Assembly: GCF_030758415.1 (NCBI RefSeq)
Contig: NZ_CP132334.1
Coordinates: 186,001 to 250,000 of the forward strand
Length of the DNA stretch: 64,000 bases
Source of the DNA: Parvularcula sp. IMCC14364
GTDB taxonomy: Bacteria; Pseudomonadota; Alphaproteobacteria; Caulobacterales; Parvularculaceae
Reading direction: 5' to 3'
The notes beneath the pieces are model-generated. The model did not search any database. It saw only the letters and a list, made by a program, of their open reading frames with translations, and was not told the DNA's origin. Of this stretch, positions 9,845 to 19,185 are shown piece after piece. The translations under genes and the position numbers were made by a program. Position 1 is the stretch's first letter. The number at the start of each line of letters is the position of its first letter.

Positions 9845-10932
9845 TGGGACATCAATATCAGGCTGTGCAATGGAACAGCAACAAGCTGCAATATGATCTG
9901 GCGATCGCTGTTTTCGCGTTTTTATACATATCTGTCTTTGTCCTGACAGGTTTGCAGCCAACTGAAACCGGCCATACACCAGACCCGGTGGTTCTGTTGA
10001 TCCGGGCCTTCGGCACCTGTGCCTTCCTGTTACTGAGCTTCATTTTGATGATTGGCCCTCTGGCGCGTCTTTCAGATCGTTTCAAGCCGATGCTGTATAA
10101 CCGACGCCATTTCGGCGTGTTTACATTCCTGATCGCGGCCGTGCATTTTCTGCTGGCGCTCGTCTGGTATCACGGGTTTGGCCCGATCAATCCGCTGCTT
10201 TCTTTATTCGTCAGCAATCAGCCAGGCGGAACTTTTCCCGGCTTTCCCTTTGAAGTTTTCGGATTGGTCGCTTTTGTCATCATGCTGCTGATGGCTGTCA
10301 CAAGCCATGATTTCTGGTTGAACAACCTTTCTGCCCCTGTCTGGAAAGCCCTGCATATGTTGGTTTATGTGGCCTATGGATTGCTCATTATTCATATCGC
10401 AGCAGGGGCACTTCTTACGGAAAAATCCCTTCTGTACCCGGCGCTTGTGTTGGTTTCCTTCATTACGGTTGCCGGATTGCATATCCTGACGGGGCTCCGG
10501 GAAAGCGGCAATGACAGGCTGCGTAGCAAGTTTGAGAATGAGGGCTGGATAGCCGTGGCAGCCCCGCAGGATATTCCTGACAAACGGGCGGTTATTGTAC
10601 CAGTGGCATCTGGCGAGCGGGTTGCTGTTTTTCGCGATCACGACAAACTTTCCGCTGTCACCAATGTATGCCGACATCAAAATGGTCCGCTGGGTGAGGG
10701 GCGCATTGTTGATGGCTGTGTCACTTGCCCCTGGCATGGATGGCAATATCGCATGGAAGATGGCATTTCGCCGCCACCATTTACGGAGAAGATTGCAACC
10801 TACAATCTGAAACTGATGAACGGCATGGTCTTTCTCAACCCTGAGGCCAACGCGCCGGGCACTTATGTTGAGCCTGTCAGGTTTGATCTGGCAGCAGATC
10901 AGGTCGCCAATACGAATGAGGTACCGGCATGA
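9844..10932 (+). CDS. Ferric-reductase-like transmembrane/Rieske [2Fe-2S] fusion protein
   Basis: 362 residues. The first 210 or so form several membrane helices with spaced histidines typical of the ferric reductase-like (YedZ/NOX-type) b-heme domain. The C-terminal third is a Rieske domain with CRHQNGPLG near residue 275 and CPWHGWQY near residue 295, the CxH...CxxH cluster ligands. The fusion would pass electrons between membrane heme and a 2Fe-2S centre. It is flanked by two small membrane proteins and a possible Tat substrate in an overlapping operon. Substrate and electron partner are not evident. Confidence 0.75.
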   Translation: MGHQYQAVQWNSNKLQYDLAIAVFAFLYISVFVLTGLQPTETGHTPDPVVLLIRAFGTCAFLLLSFILMIGPLARLSDRFKPMLYNRRHFGVFTFLIAAVHFLLALVWYHGFGPINPLLSLFVSNQPGGTFPGFPFEVFGLVAFVIMLLMAVTSHDFWLNNLSAPVWKALHMLVYVAYGLLIIHIAAGALLTEKSLLYPALVLVSFITVAGLHILTGLRESGNDRLRSKFENEGWIAVAAPQDIPDKRAVIVPVASGERVAVFRDHDKLSAVTNVCRHQNGPLGEGRIVDGCVTCPWHGWQYRMEDGISPPPFTEKIATYNLKLMNGMVFLNPEANAPGTYVEPVRFDLAADQVANTNEVPA

Positions 10933-11717
10933 AGCGGCAAGATTCCCTGTTGATCCATGATCCCGGTCAGGAAGAAGATTTTTTCATTGGCTGGGGCAAA
11001 CTTCCCTCGAGAGATCGCCGTTTCCTGCTTGGTGCGGTGCCTGCCATAGCCGCCTTGTCTGCTGGTAAGGGGTGGGCTGTCGCCAGTCAGTTACAGGACC
11101 CAGGCGCCGGTAGCTGGCAGACAGACTCGACGCATGAAGTTACGGGGGAGCTGGTTCGAGCGCCCTATCCCATGATTCGCGGTGTTGACGCGCAAGGCAG
11201 GGTGATGACAACGCTGCTTGTCGCGATGGGTAAATGCACATCCTCACTCGATATTGCGATGCAGGCAGGCGGTGTGCATACAGCCACAGGTGTACTTATC
11301 GAACGGCGTGGCCGCCATATGCTTGAAGTACCATTTGATATCGGTGACTGGCTCAAACCAGCACCATCTGACTTCATCCTACCCGACCTGACGCCTGAAA
11401 CCGTATCGGACGAAATTACCCTGCAAGGTATGATCATGGACACCAAGTGCTTTTTTGGTGTCATGCGGCCGGGGCGCGGTAAAACGCACAAAGCATGCGC
11501 ATCGCTGTGTATCAGAGGGGGCATCCCACCATCTTTCTGGGCCAAGACAAAAGAGGGACAGGAAGTTGTCATGCTGCTGACGGATGAAGCGGGCAACCCT
11601 GTTTCTGATGAAATCCTGCCTCTGGTCGCAGAGGCCGTGGAGGCACGCGGGCGTGTTGTGCGGTATGGTGACTGGCCGCAGTTTCAGGTTTCGTCTTCAA
11701 ACTACAGGCTCTTGTAG
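10929..11717 (+). CDS. Putative exported Cys-containing protein of the Rieske operon
   Basis: 262 residues beginning at an ATGA overlap with the Rieske fusion gene. After about 30 polar residues there is an RDRRFLLGAV segment followed by a hydrophobic stretch, resembling a twin-arginine signal. The mature part has two similar halves. The second contains MDTKCFFGVMRPGRGKTHK, then ACASLCIRGGIPP: three cysteines and a His-containing motif that look suited to binding a metal or heme. I have no name for the family. Context suggests a periplasmic redox partner of the membrane Rieske protein. Confidence 0.55.
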   Translation: MKRQDSLLIHDPGQEEDFFIGWGKLPSRDRRFLLGAVPAIAALSAGKGWAVASQLQDPGAGSWQTDSTHEVTGELVRAPYPMIRGVDAQGRVMTTLLVAMGKCTSSLDIAMQAGGVHTATGVLIERRGRHMLEVPFDIGDWLKPAPSDFILPDLTPETVSDEITLQGMIMDTKCFFGVMRPGRGKTHKACASLCIRGGIPPSFWAKTKEGQEVVMLLTDEAGNPVSDEILPLVAEAVEARGRVVRYGDWPQFQVSSSNYRLL

Positions 11718-11796
11718 TTACCAGATTATACTTTCTGCATGGTTGGCAACAGCACATTAACCCTCTTGTGACATAGTGCGCAGGTAGAGTTTGCTT

Positions 11797-12045
11797 ATGA
11801 CAACCTTCTTTGATCTTTGTGCTACCGGGCTTTTCGTCGTCGTTGCGGGGCTTTTCCTGTATCGGTTACAACATGAAGACCCGCCGATCATGCCATATCT
11901 GGTATGCGTTGCCGCATGCGCGCTCGGCAACTGGGCCGGCAATGCAGGGGCAGCGGCAGCAGGGTCAATTATACTGGCTGCGGTTGGTTTCCTCCTGATG
12001 CATCTGGCAAGCGAGCCATTTCAGGAAGATGATACGCAAACCTGA
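11797..12045 (+). CDS. XrtV sorting-system accessory protein (small membrane protein)
   Basis: 82 residues, almost entirely two or three membrane helices. The pattern TFFDLCATGLFVVVAGLFLYR, followed by EDPPIMPYLV and an ALGNWAGN motif, matches from memory a small protein family annotated as an accessory of exosortase V systems. It sits just upstream of the glycosyltransferase/exosortase cluster on the same strand. ATG 11797 is taken as the start; a TTG six bases upstream is in frame and is also possible. Confidence 0.65.
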   Translation: MTTFFDLCATGLFVVVAGLFLYRLQHEDPPIMPYLVCVAACALGNWAGNAGAAAAGSIILAAVGFLLMHLASEPFQEDDTQT

Positions 12046-12158
12046 AGTCAAAGGTAAATAATCTGTCAACGGAGTGGTCAGATTTTTACTCTATCTATTC
12101 ACGTTAAAGAAACCATGTTGCCCTAACGTCCTTAACAGGAGTTAGTCTGGTCAATATC

Positions 12159-13430
12159 ATGAAATCACTTCGTGTGAAACCTGAGGGTAATGCAGTTATA
12201 CCCTCTGCGCGCATCACTTCGGTTGCTACAAGATCTGGCAAGCCGCATATTGTCATCATTGTAGAGAATATGCCAGTGCCAGCAGACAGGCGCGTATGGC
12301 AGCAGGCTACAGCTTTGGTTGATAACGGCTGGCGGGTTTCAGTGATATGTCCAAAATCGGCTGCCCACCCACAAAGCCGGGAAGTGCTTGAGGGTGTTGA
12401 GATACATCGCCACAGTCTGCCTTGTGAAGCAAATGGGATAATGGGCTACATCGCAGAATACTCGGCAGCGCTGATGATGGAAACTCTGGCGTTGCTGCGT
12501 ATTGGTCTTGGCAAAATCGATATTGTTCAAATCTGCAATCCACCCGACTTCCTGTTCGTCCCGGCATTGATGGCAAAATGGGCGGGAGGCGCGAAGATCA
12601 TCTTTGATCATCATGATCTGACCCCGGAACTTCTGGCTGAAAAAACCGGAAAGGATAACGGTGCCTTGATGCAGTTTGCGCGATGGTCGGAGAAACAGAC
12701 ATTCCGTGTAGCCAGTAAGATAATATCGACGAATACAACTTTCGCCAAACTGGCAAAAAACAGGGGTGGAAAATCTGATCAGGACGTAAATGTTGTTTAC
12801 TCAGCACCCGATATGAACCGTATGCCGCGCGTTCAAACCAACTCTGCTCTCAAAAAAGGCAAGGACAAGCTGATTTTATGGATTGGTATGATTGGCTCTC
12901 AGGATGGAGTTGATCTTTTGTTGGAAGCAATCCGGATTTTGAAATTCGATATGAAGTATAGTGATTTCCATGTGCTGATTGCAGGAGACGGGCCTGAGCG
13001 CGAAAAACTCATTCAATATGCGCACGAAACAGACATCGCGGCGCATATCTCTTTTCCCGGTTTTTTATCAGGTCATGCTTTTTTCGAAGCATTGAGCACA
13101 GCAGATATCGGTGTCGGTTCTGATCCGAAGAATGATTTCAATGACAGATTGGCGATGAACAAGGTCATGGAATACATGGCATACGGCTTGCCGATTGCCA
13201 TGTTTGATCTTGCGGAATGTCGCAAGATTGCAGGAGATGCTGCGCTTGTTGCGCAGGGGAATGATCCGGTGTCGTTGGCGGGCAAACTGAAAACCCTGCT
13301 TGATGATGAGCCGCTGCGTTTGCGTCTGGGGCAGGCTGGCTATAACCGTCTGACAGAATATTACGCATGGGAGAAGCAAAAGGAAATTTATCTGAGGACT
13401 TGTCTTCAGGTGCTGGAGGCCGCTGCATGA
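12159..13430 (+). CDS. Glycosyltransferase family 4
   Basis: 423-residue GT-B retaining glycosyltransferase. It has an N-terminal acceptor domain (ENMPVPADRRVWQQA, then HHDLTPELLAEKTG) and a C-terminal nucleotide-sugar domain with AGDGPEREKL and the acidic motif around NKVMEYMAYGLPIAMFD. It probably adds a sugar to an exopolysaccharide repeat unit on the cytoplasmic face. It is the first gene of a tightly packed operon and overlaps the next by 4 bases. A GGAGTTAG stretch lies about 20 bases upstream of ATG 12159, so ribosome binding may be modest. Confidence 0.85.
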   Translation: MKSLRVKPEGNAVIPSARITSVATRSGKPHIVIIVENMPVPADRRVWQQATALVDNGWRVSVICPKSAAHPQSREVLEGVEIHRHSLPCEANGIMGYIAEYSAALMMETLALLRIGLGKIDIVQICNPPDFLFVPALMAKWAGGAKIIFDHHDLTPELLAEKTGKDNGALMQFARWSEKQTFRVASKIISTNTTFAKLAKNRGGKSDQDVNVVYSAPDMNRMPRVQTNSALKKGKDKLILWIGMIGSQDGVDLLLEAIRILKFDMKYSDFHVLIAGDGPEREKLIQYAHETDIAAHISFPGFLSGHAFFEALSTADIGVGSDPKNDFNDRLAMNKVMEYMAYGLPIAMFDLAECRKIAGDAALVAQGNDPVSLAGKLKTLLDDEPLRLRLGQAGYNRLTEYYAWEKQKEIYLRTCLQVLEAAA

Positions 13431-14383
13431 AAAAAGTCAGCATCATCGTGCCGCACTATAACCAGCCAGCGCTTTTGCTGAAGTGTCTTCATGCGTTGGA
13501 GTCGCAGGATTATCCAGGTCCTGTACAGATTATCATTTCAGATAATGCAACGCCTGGCGGTATCGAAGATATTCGAAATTCATTTCCAGATGTACATTTC
13601 ATCAATGCGCCCCAAAAAGGGGCCGCTTGCGCCCGCAACGCTGCGCTTGCCATTGCCGAAGGGGACATTGTTGCCTTCACAGACAGTGATTGTCAGCCAG
13701 CTCGTGACTGGATAAGCGCCGGTGTTGAGGGGCTGGAGATCACAGGCGCAGACCTTGTCGGGGGGGCTGTTGACGTTACGGTCGAAAAACCTTCTGCGCC
13801 AACCAGTGTTGAAGTGTTCGAGAAAGTTTTCGGTTTTCGCCAGAAGCTTTATATCGAGAAGAAACACTTCTCTGTCACAGCAAATCTCTTTGCCCATGGG
13901 GATGCAGTCCGGGAAACAGGTTTGTTTACAAATGGTTTATCGGAAGATGTGGACTGGTGCCATCGTGCCCGGTCGCTAGGGTTTCGTTTATCATTTTATC
14001 GTAAATGCGTTGTTAGCCATCCGGCGCGACAGGCGTGGCGTGATCTGAAAATAAAATGGTCACGGCTTATCCTTGAGCAACGGACAGGGTGCCAACAGGC
14101 CTGGGGGGGCGGTATTGCCGGGCTTATGCGTTGGTATCTGCTGGCGATGCTGATTGCAGTTTCAGCGCTGCCCCATGCAGCCCTGCTAATCTGTAATCCT
14201 GCGGCTGGAACGCTGCAGTCAAGGCTTGGGGCTACAGGAGTGTTGTTCCGTATAAGAATTTGGCGATGCGTCACCATGCTGAAGCTTGGGTTGACGAAAG
14301 AGTTGCAGATGAAACCAGATGATCCCTTGCCGGGCATCAGGTTCGATGGGTCGTCGGTGAAAGGTGAGTTGTGTAATGAATAA
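13427..14383 (+). CDS. Glycosyltransferase family 2, membrane-associated
   Basis: 318 residues. A GT-A fold opens with VSIIVPHYNQP and has the DxD-type segment FTDSDCQPARDW and an acidic LSEDVDWCHRARSLGF motif typical of GT2 enzymes. A hydrophobic helix near residue 245 (YLLAMLIAVSALPHAALLI) would anchor it to the inner membrane. ATG 13427 overlaps the upstream stop and the coding end overlaps the next gene start, so it is within the polysaccharide operon. The sugar is unknown. Confidence 0.82.
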   Translation: MKKVSIIVPHYNQPALLLKCLHALESQDYPGPVQIIISDNATPGGIEDIRNSFPDVHFINAPQKGAACARNAALAIAEGDIVAFTDSDCQPARDWISAGVEGLEITGADLVGGAVDVTVEKPSAPTSVEVFEKVFGFRQKLYIEKKHFSVTANLFAHGDAVRETGLFTNGLSEDVDWCHRARSLGFRLSFYRKCVVSHPARQAWRDLKIKWSRLILEQRTGCQQAWGGGIAGLMRWYLLAMLIAVSALPHAALLICNPAAGTLQSRLGATGVLFRIRIWRCVTMLKLGLTKELQMKPDDPLPGIRFDGSSVKGELCNE

Positions 14384-15267
14384 AAGAACAACCAAAAACA
14401 GGCTTGCAGTTGCCATTATGGTGATTTCAATCTGCCTGCCTGCCTGCCACCGTGTCACTGTCCGGGGCGCTGGCACGGGACACTAAGGTCATCTCCGGTG
14501 AAACGCAGGTTGTGGCCAACATCGCCGGTCGCGAAGTGACGATTAATGAACTGCGTACCGAGATGCAACGTCTCGGTTTGAGCCCCGTCGAGCCGGGGGC
14601 GGAGCGTCGGGCGTTCGAGAGTTTAAGAGATCGTATTTTGCTTGTCAGGGATGCCGAAGCAAACAGGATTGACCGTCGCCCAGAAGCCCTGTGGCGCATT
14701 GAAGCGGCAAAAGAGCAAGCACTGGTAGATGTATATCTGAACATCATTTCCCAACCGCCGGAGCCATCACAGGCTGAGGTGCGGGATTACATCCTGCAGA
14801 ACCCGACACTTTTTGCCAGAGCCAAAAATTATACTTTTCAGGTTCTGGAACTGCCGACGGCTGAATTCAACGCCGACATGATGACTCCTCTATTCGATGA
14901 GAAGGCGAATTTCGCGGTATTCAGGGAGAATCTTGAACAAGCGGGAATTACATATATGTTATCTGAATCCGTAAGACAGGCAGCCAGTTTTCCTGAACCT
15001 GTTCGCATTCAACTGGATGCGTATGATGTACACGATAATATCGTCATTCAGGGTGATGTGCGCACTTCTGTGATGAAAATCACAAAAATTATTCCAAATG
15101 GTCTTTCTACTGCTGAAAGCCTGCCATTGGCGCGCGCATTATTGAAGCAGTCAGATTCACAAAAAAGAATAAAGAGCAGGCTGGAACAGCTGCGCAAGGA
15201 TACGCCGATTGCGGTGTACCATTCTTCGGTTAAGTCAGAAGAGCATGTCACGGGAGAGAGCAAGTAG
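14376..15267 (+). pseudogene. EpsD-like PpiC/SurA-type protein, frameshifted in its signal peptide
   Basis: The gene starts at ATG 14376 (overlapping the previous stop) and encodes a signal peptide, but translation from there ends at a TAA after about 36 codons. The rest of the protein is open in the +1 frame from about 14440 to 15267. Removing one TGCC unit from the (TGCC)4 tract at 14433-14448 joins the frames and gives a good signal peptide ending SGALA, followed by RDTKVISG. The mature part has the SurA-N-like helical region (ITINEL-type start, LRDRILLVRDAEANR) seen in EpsD peptidyl-prolyl isomerase-like proteins of exosortase/EPS loci. A GTG at 14452 could start a cytoplasmic version without export signal. 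Either a decayed or a phase-variable gene. Confidence 0.7.
14433..14448 (+). repeat. Tetranucleotide tract (TGCC)4 inside a signal-peptide coding region
   Basis: Four perfect TGCC units. Three units restore the EpsD-like reading frame; four put it out of frame. This is the classic position for slipped-strand switching, although four copies is a short tract. Confidence 0.9.
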
Positions 15268-16652
15268 TGAGTCTGCTGGCACTCATAAGGGTTTTGCGTG
15301 CACGCGCCGTCATTATTTTTTGGGCGGTGCTGGTGGCCTGCGTCGCGGCGTGGCTCGTTTCACGGCTGGTGCCACAGACTTATACATCCAGCGCAACTGT
15401 GCAGGCTGACTCTATACAGGAAAACCTCCTGACAGGGATGGTCGAGCCGCGCTTGCGAGTGTCTGAATTTCTTGGCCAGCAAGCTGCCATCATCTCAAGC
15501 CGGACTGTGGCGCTACAGGTGATCGAGGTGCTTGAGGCTGAAAACTATGTTTCTCGTGCGCAATATGAACAGGACTGGCGTGCCGCAACAGGTGGAGAAA
15601 TCGTGCCGGGCAGCGATGCCCGATTATGGTTTGCTGACCGTCTCGCCAAGCGATTGTCCGTCAAGGCAAATGTAGATCATAGTACACTGATCATCAGTTA
15701 TACATCCGAGAACCCGTCACGCGCGTCGCGCTATGCCAATGCATTTGCGGACGCTTATATGTAGACTGTACTCCAGCAGCGTCAGCGCCGTGCTGCGCAT
15801 AATGAAGCAAACTTCTCGCAGGAAACATTGGCGCTGGAACAACAGGTTCAGACAGCCCGTGATGACCTGACAAAGTTTCAGCAAGATAGCGGCATTGTCA
15901 CAATCGGGACGGAGCAGCTGGAGTCCGCTGAGGTGGAGCTGTCAACACTAACTGGCAGGTTGGCAGAAGCACGGGCGGATTACGCTGAAGCACGCTCTCT
16001 CTATGAGCAGGTGCGCCGCCTGGAATCTGACCAGCTTGGTACCATTCCGCTCCCGGATTATAATTTGCCTGGCCGTACGGCACAGGCGCGTCTTGCGGCG
16101 CTCAATACCCAGCTTGAGCGGCTCTATCAGCGCTATGGCGAACGTAATCCTGATTATAAGGAAACATTTGCCGAACTTCAGAACCAGCAGGACATTATCT
16201 ATAATTCTGTTCGGGATCGTGCCGAGTTTACGCGGCGAAAAGTCGAGAGCCTTGCGACGGAAGTTGAAAGTCAAAAAAAGCGTGTCGTCAGTTTGCAGAC
16301 GACAAAACAGCGCTTCGATACACTGGAAAAAAATCTTGAAACAAACAGGCAGGCCTATGACTTGCTGGCAACCCGCACCTTGCAGGAGGGGTTGCAGTCC
16401 AGATTTGACGCTATTGATGTATTGATGCTGTCGCGCGCCGTGCCCGCGGGTGAGCCATTGCTATCGATCAAGCGCCTTATCCTGATTGGTGGCAGCATTC
16501 TTGGGCTTGGCATGGGTATGATGGCTGCTGTTCTCATTGAGTTACTGGAAGCCAGGCTACGCTCCCGTCAGGGTCTGCTGTTTGCATCGAAATCAGTCAT
16601 GCTGGCAGAAATCTGTGTGCCAAATACAGTCAAGGGGCGGTATTACGCATGA
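15267..16652 (+). pseudogene. Wzz/GumC-type polysaccharide chain-length protein, with in-frame TAG
   Basis: One continuous frame of 462 codons is interrupted only by a TAG at 15762-15764 (codon 166). The part before the stop has the N-terminal membrane helix (VIIFWAVLVACVAAWLVSRL) and the Wzz-type periplasmic start. The part after has long coiled-coil segments (ALEQQVQTARDDLTKFQQ) and the C-terminal membrane helix near LILIGGSILGLGMGM. Both halves therefore belong to one polysaccharide co-polymerase. GTG 15267 overlaps the preceding TAG. A single C-to-T change in CAG would explain the stop. The truncated product would lack the second membrane helix. Confidence 0.8.
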
Positions 16653-17590
16653 CCTCTGCCACAAGCGAAAATACCAGGGCACTTGCATCAGATATGCAGC
16701 ATGAAGATGTGTCAGACAGCAAAGTGGCGCCAGAAGAGTCAGGTGATGCGCAGCGCATTCCGTTGCGTTCACAGGCGCTGGGTGACACGCTGGTCAGAAT
16801 GGGCTGCCTTAAGGCGCAGGATATTCCAGCGGTGTTGCGCCATTCAGCGCGTACAGGCAAAAAATTTGGCATGTCAGCATTGGCGCTGGGACTCGTCAGC
16901 AAAAGAGATATTACCGCTGCCCTCAGTATTCAGCAGGGGCTCTTTCATGGTGATGGGGATCGTATAAGAGTACCGCCGGCGCTGGTAACATTACATAGAC
17001 CGCATACAGAAGAAGCAGAACAATTTCGTCGCCTTCGCACACGTTTGCTGACGCGAAGTGATGGTACGGCTCTGCGTATGCTATGCGTCTCAGGGGCTGG
17101 CGCGCAGACCACGAGCTCTTTTGTTGCCGTAAATCTGGCAGTCTCTATCGCCCAGCTGGGTCGCAAGGTACTGTTGGTTGATACTAATCTGCGACTTTCA
17201 CATCTCAACCAGTTGCTCGGTCTCAGGCAGCATGTTGGTCTCACGGAAGTGGTAAACGGTGACAGTGATATTGCTGAGGCATTCGCGCCAGCACTAGTGC
17301 GCAACTTTACCTATCTGCCAGCTGGCCGACCAGCATTTAACCCGCAGGAAGTGTTGTGCAGTGAAGCATTCGCCAGAATTATCCTGCAGCAGACTGAGAG
17401 GTTTGATTCTGTCATCCTCAATACAGGTGATGGGCTGGATACCGCAGATGCACAGCTTGTCTGGGCCCTGGCAAAATCGGTGCTCCTTGTTGCCCGCCGG
17501 GATAAAACAAGAATGCCGGATATCAGAGATGCAACATCCCTGGTCGCAGAGAGCCGGGCACATCTTGTTGGCACTGTAATGACGAAGTGA
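16649..17590 (+). CDS. CpsD/BY-kinase-like ATPase with degenerate P-loop
   Basis: 313 residues starting at an ATGA overlap with the Wzz-like gene. Residues 41-97 resemble the MshEN/GspE N-terminal domain (LGDTLVRMGCLKAQDIPAVL). The rest is a MinD/CpsD-type fold with SGAGAQTTSSF at 148-158 in the Walker A position and VLLVDTNLR at 174-182 as the A-prime motif. The canonical P-loop lysine (GKS/T) is replaced by glutamine, and there is no Tyr-rich C-terminal tail. Its partner is normally the Wzz-like protein just upstream. It may be a structural or regulatory homologue rather than an active kinase; I recall similar GAQT variants in exosortase-V loci. Confidence 0.7.
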   Translation: MTSATSENTRALASDMQHEDVSDSKVAPEESGDAQRIPLRSQALGDTLVRMGCLKAQDIPAVLRHSARTGKKFGMSALALGLVSKRDITAALSIQQGLFHGDGDRIRVPPALVTLHRPHTEEAEQFRRLRTRLLTRSDGTALRMLCVSGAGAQTTSSFVAVNLAVSIAQLGRKVLLVDTNLRLSHLNQLLGLRQHVGLTEVVNGDSDIAEAFAPALVRNFTYLPAGRPAFNPQEVLCSEAFARIILQQTERFDSVILNTGDGLDTADAQLVWALAKSVLLVARRDKTRMPDIRDATSLVAESRAHLVGTVMTK

Positions 17591-17593
17591 GCT

Positions 17594-18511
17594 ATGGAAA
17601 TGCTTCGTCTACGGTACAGCTTACATAAAATGACACGTAGCCAGGTGGCCCTCAGCGGCGTGGTTGGTGCATGGTGCATTCTTTACACGCCACTTTACAT
17701 GGAATTGGCGGCGACTGCATGGACGCGCCCGGAGAACAGCCATGCGCCCCTGCTTCTTTGTTTCTGCATTGGGGCAATTGCGGTGCGGCTGTATAACCTG
17801 CCGAAAAATATCCCGGGAGAAATCCATCAGTCTGTTCCTGAAGAAGAAATTTATGCAGGGTAAGTACTATTCCTGATCGGCCTTACAAGCTATACGCTTG
17901 GCCGGTTAGAGGATGTAGAGCTTTTAGCGACAGCGTCGCAACTCCCGATAGCTCTGGGTGTCGTCCTCTTTATGGGGGGACAATGCCTGCTGAGACAAAT
18001 CTGGTTGCCTCTGGCATTGCTGGTTTATCTTGTTGTGTGGCCTGGATGGTTATTAAATGGCTTAACGTCTCCACTGAAGATGTGGATTTCAGAGCAGGCT
18101 GCCGTTTTGTTGTCCTGGGCGGGGTTGCCGGTCGCACAGGCTGGAGTGACGCTGGCGATCGGCCCTTACACACTTCTTGTGGCCGATGCCTGTGCAGGTC
18201 TCAACGCGCTCTTTGCCCTTACATCTCTTGGGGCAATTTATCTTTATATCAGCAAGCCTGAGTCTGCACGACACGCCTTATTGCTCTTTGTAAGTACCAT
18301 ACCTATTGCGATCCTTGCAAATTTTATGCGTGTCGTAATCCTAATCTTGATTACATGGACCAATGGCTACGATGCCGGGCAAAGCTATCTGCACGACTTT
18401 GCCGGTTTTTTCACATTTGCGATTGCTCTGGGTGCATTGTTCTGTATCGATGCCTTGCTTTTCCGGTCCTTTAACCCGCGAGCAAGCGTTCCGAAACAGG
18501 TGATGGCATGA
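17594..18511 (+). pseudogene. Exosortase (XrtV-like), with in-frame TAA
   Basis: Multi-helix membrane transpeptidase of the exosortase family. The single frame of 306 codons is interrupted by TAA at 17861-17863 (codon 90). The N-terminal part carries the substrate-side helix and the WTRPENSHAPLLL segment. The part after the stop carries the catalytic triad expected for exosortases: Cys in VADACAGLN (about residue 200 of the full frame), Arg in ANFMRVVI (about 246) and His in YLHDFAGFF (about 267). An ATG at 17972 could start the C-terminal half, but it would lack the first helices. The family assignment to type V rests on the nearby accessory protein. Confidence 0.82.
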
Positions 18512-19185
18512 TGGCCCTTTCAGGGACAGGGCTGCTTTTCCGGTTGACGGTTCTGCTGGGCGCAAGCGTTTTTGCCAGTCTCTCGGTGTTTGTGTTCAAG
18601 GCTGAACCACAACCGGCTGTGATTGTGCCTGACTTATCTGGCATGATTCCGGAAAGATTTGGACCTTGGGAGCAGGTTGACCTGGCAGCCTTTGTAAAGC
18701 CATTGGAAGAAGTTGCTGAACCTGGTGTTGCCACCTTGTACAGAGTTTATCAGCATGGAAATGGACAGACAGTATCTCTTGTACTGGCATATGGTGCAGC
18801 AAGAGGCGATGCAGTAAGACTGCATCAGCCTGAGGTTTGTTATCGGGCGCAAGGCTATGCTGTCGAGCCTGAGCGCACCTGGACAAAAAATGTGACCGCA
18901 TGGCCTGTCGGTCGCCTTTTGGCTGACAACGGCGTGCGGCAGGAGGCAATCACATACTGGCTGAGGGTGGGAGACCGGGTTGTTACAGATCAGGCAGGTC
19001 AGCAACTGGCAAATATGCGCGCAGGTCTTGGTCGGTCTGCGGATAGTTTATTGGTAAGAATATCAACGAGTGGCCTGCCATCGCAGGCAAGTTTTGATGT
19101 ACATAATCAGTTTATTGAAGATCTGCTGCAAGAACTTTCGCCTGAAACAGTTAAATTACTGACAGGCAAGGAGGATGGAGAATGA
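18508..19185 (+). CDS. EpsI-family protein associated with exosortase
   Basis: 225 residues. One N-terminal membrane helix is followed by a periplasmic domain with the EpsI hallmarks: an early GPWEQV segment, LVLAYGAARGDAVRLHQPEVCYRAQGY (residues about 91-117) and ITYWLRVGDRVV. EpsI is found fused to or next to exosortases and is thought to help polysaccharide export or sorting. ATG 18508 overlaps the exosortase stop. The gene is intact although the exosortase upstream is not. Confidence 0.82.
   Translation: MMALSGTGLLFRLTVLLGASVFASLSVFVFKAEPQPAVIVPDLSGMIPERFGPWEQVDLAAFVKPLEEVAEPGVATLYRVYQHGNGQTVSLVLAYGAARGDAVRLHQPEVCYRAQGYAVEPERTWTKNVTAWPVGRLLADNGVRQEAITYWLRVGDRVVTDQAGQQLANMRAGLGRSADSLLVRISTSGLPSQASFDVHNQFIEDLLQELSPETVKLLTGKEDGE

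Noticed and set aside
15267-18511. Stop-codon recoding (TAG/TAA read as sense) in the Wzz and exosortase genes
   Set aside because: All three stop codons end many other genes in the window, and no recoding element is visible; point mutations or sequence errors explain it better.
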